Below, piece by piece: positions 5,503 through 5,940 of a stretch of 5,940 nucleotides of DNA. Numbering within the stretch: the first letter of the stretch is position 1; every line of letters starts with the position of its first letter. The translations under genes were made by a program, and so were the position numbers. The notes beneath the pieces were generated by a model. It was not told the DNA's origin. It saw nothing but the letters and a program-made list of their open reading frames with translations, and did no database searches. Source of the stretch: Microbacteriaceae bacterium (GTDB taxonomy: Bacteria; Actinomycetota; Actinomycetes; Actinomycetales; Microbacteriaceae); assembly GCA_025463615.1 (NCBI GenBank), contig JAODAU010000355.1, positions 1-5,940 on the forward strand, in the 5' to 3' direction.

Positions 5503-5940
5503 ATGGACGAGACGGCATCAAGCGAGAAGCCGAGCACGAGGCGGCGCAAGAGCCTGAGCGACAAGCAGCTCGCCATCCTCGATGTCATCCAACGTTCCGT
5601 AGCGAGCCAGGGCTATCCGCCGAGCATGCGCGAGATCGGCGACGCCGTCGGCCTCTCGTCGCTGTCGAGCGTCACCCACCAGTTGAACCAGCTGGAGTTG
5701 AGCGGCTACCTGCGACGCGACCCCAAGCGTCCGCGCGCGCTCGAAATCCTGATCGAGATGCCCACGCAGGAGTCGGATGACCCGGAGGGCTCGAGCAGCG
5801 GCCCGTCGGTCGGCGACGCCGCCATGGTTCCGCTCGTCGGGCGCATCGCGGCCGGCATCCCGATCACCGCCGAGCAGCAGATCGACGAAGTGTTCCCGCT
5901 CCCCCGCCAGCTGGTGGGCAAGGGCGAGCTGTTTATGCTC
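5503..5940 (+). CDS. lexA: LexA repressor (SOS regulator), 3'-truncated by the window edge
   Basis: LexA represses SOS genes until RecA filaments stimulate its self-cleavage. The visible 146 residues hold a basic N-terminal tail ([10 protein letters not shown]) and a winged helix-turn-helix at about 18-72 ([23 protein letters not shown]), with recognition helix [13 protein letters not shown] at 53-65. An acidic linker (about 86-106) follows, and then the start of the S24 peptidase domain with cleavage site Ala117-Gly118 in [10 protein letters not shown]. The catalytic Ser and Lys would lie beyond 5940. The ATG at 5503 has GGGAAAG just upstream. Family members are usually around 220 residues, so roughly a third is missing. 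The gene is divergent from the LysM gene, with SOS boxes between them. Confidence 0.97.
   Translation, partial: MDETASSEKPSTRRRKSLSDKQLAILDVIQRSVASQGYPPSMREIGDAVGLSSLSSVTHQLNQLELSGYLRRDPKRPRALEILIEMPTQESDDPEGSSSGPSVGDAAMVPLVGRIAAGIPITAEQQIDEVFPLPRQLVGKGELFML

Overview
The window is GC-rich, ordinary chromosomal DNA from an actinobacterium, most likely a member of the Microbacteriaceae. The evidence is high-GC codon use, a PriA-type HisA, an infC gene opening with an ATC codon, GAAC-N4-GTTC-type SOS boxes, and the gene order lexA / LysM / hisC-hisB-hisH-priA / sseB / DUF1844 / infC. I see no mobile element, CRISPR array, tRNA or rRNA.

Layout, left to right. (1) 1-355, minus: the 5' part of infC (IF-3), which leaves the window at its 3' end. 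Its start is ATC behind a strong Shine-Dalgarno. (2) 356-588: a divergent intergenic region holding the infC leader with a two-tier hairpin and a candidate extended -10. (3) 589-945, plus: a small DUF1844-family protein. (4) 938-1696, minus: an SseB-like protein whose stop overlaps the DUF1844 stop convergently. (5) 1699-4827, minus: a histidine block read hisC, hisB, hisH, priA, followed 2 nt later by sseB. (6) 4881-5258, minus: a short membrane-anchored LysM protein. (7) 5259-5502: a divergent regulatory region with three candidate SOS boxes, two candidate promoters and a 10-bp inverted repeat. (8) 5503-5940, plus: the 5' part of lexA, leaving the window at its 3' end.

The his block supplies the middle of histidine biosynthesis. 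PriA isomerises ProFAR, HisH feeds ammonia to the synthase whose partner HisF is not in the window, HisB dehydrates IGP, and HisC transaminates imidazole-acetol phosphate. PriA has the residues expected of the bifunctional enzyme that also does the TrpF step of tryptophan synthesis. hisG, hisE, hisI, hisD and hisF are not here, so the pathway is split or lies outside.

The right end looks like an SOS control hub: lexA facing a LysM-domain division-inhibitor candidate (architecture of YneA, ChiZ/Rv2719c and DivS), with SOS boxes overlapping both predicted promoters. The other notable signals are near-identical 16-bp motifs directly in front of hisC and hisB, which look like -10 elements of leaderless promoters, and the non-canonical infC start. 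No stretch over 300 bases lacks a gene. The functions are largely familiar, and the novelty is mainly regulatory.
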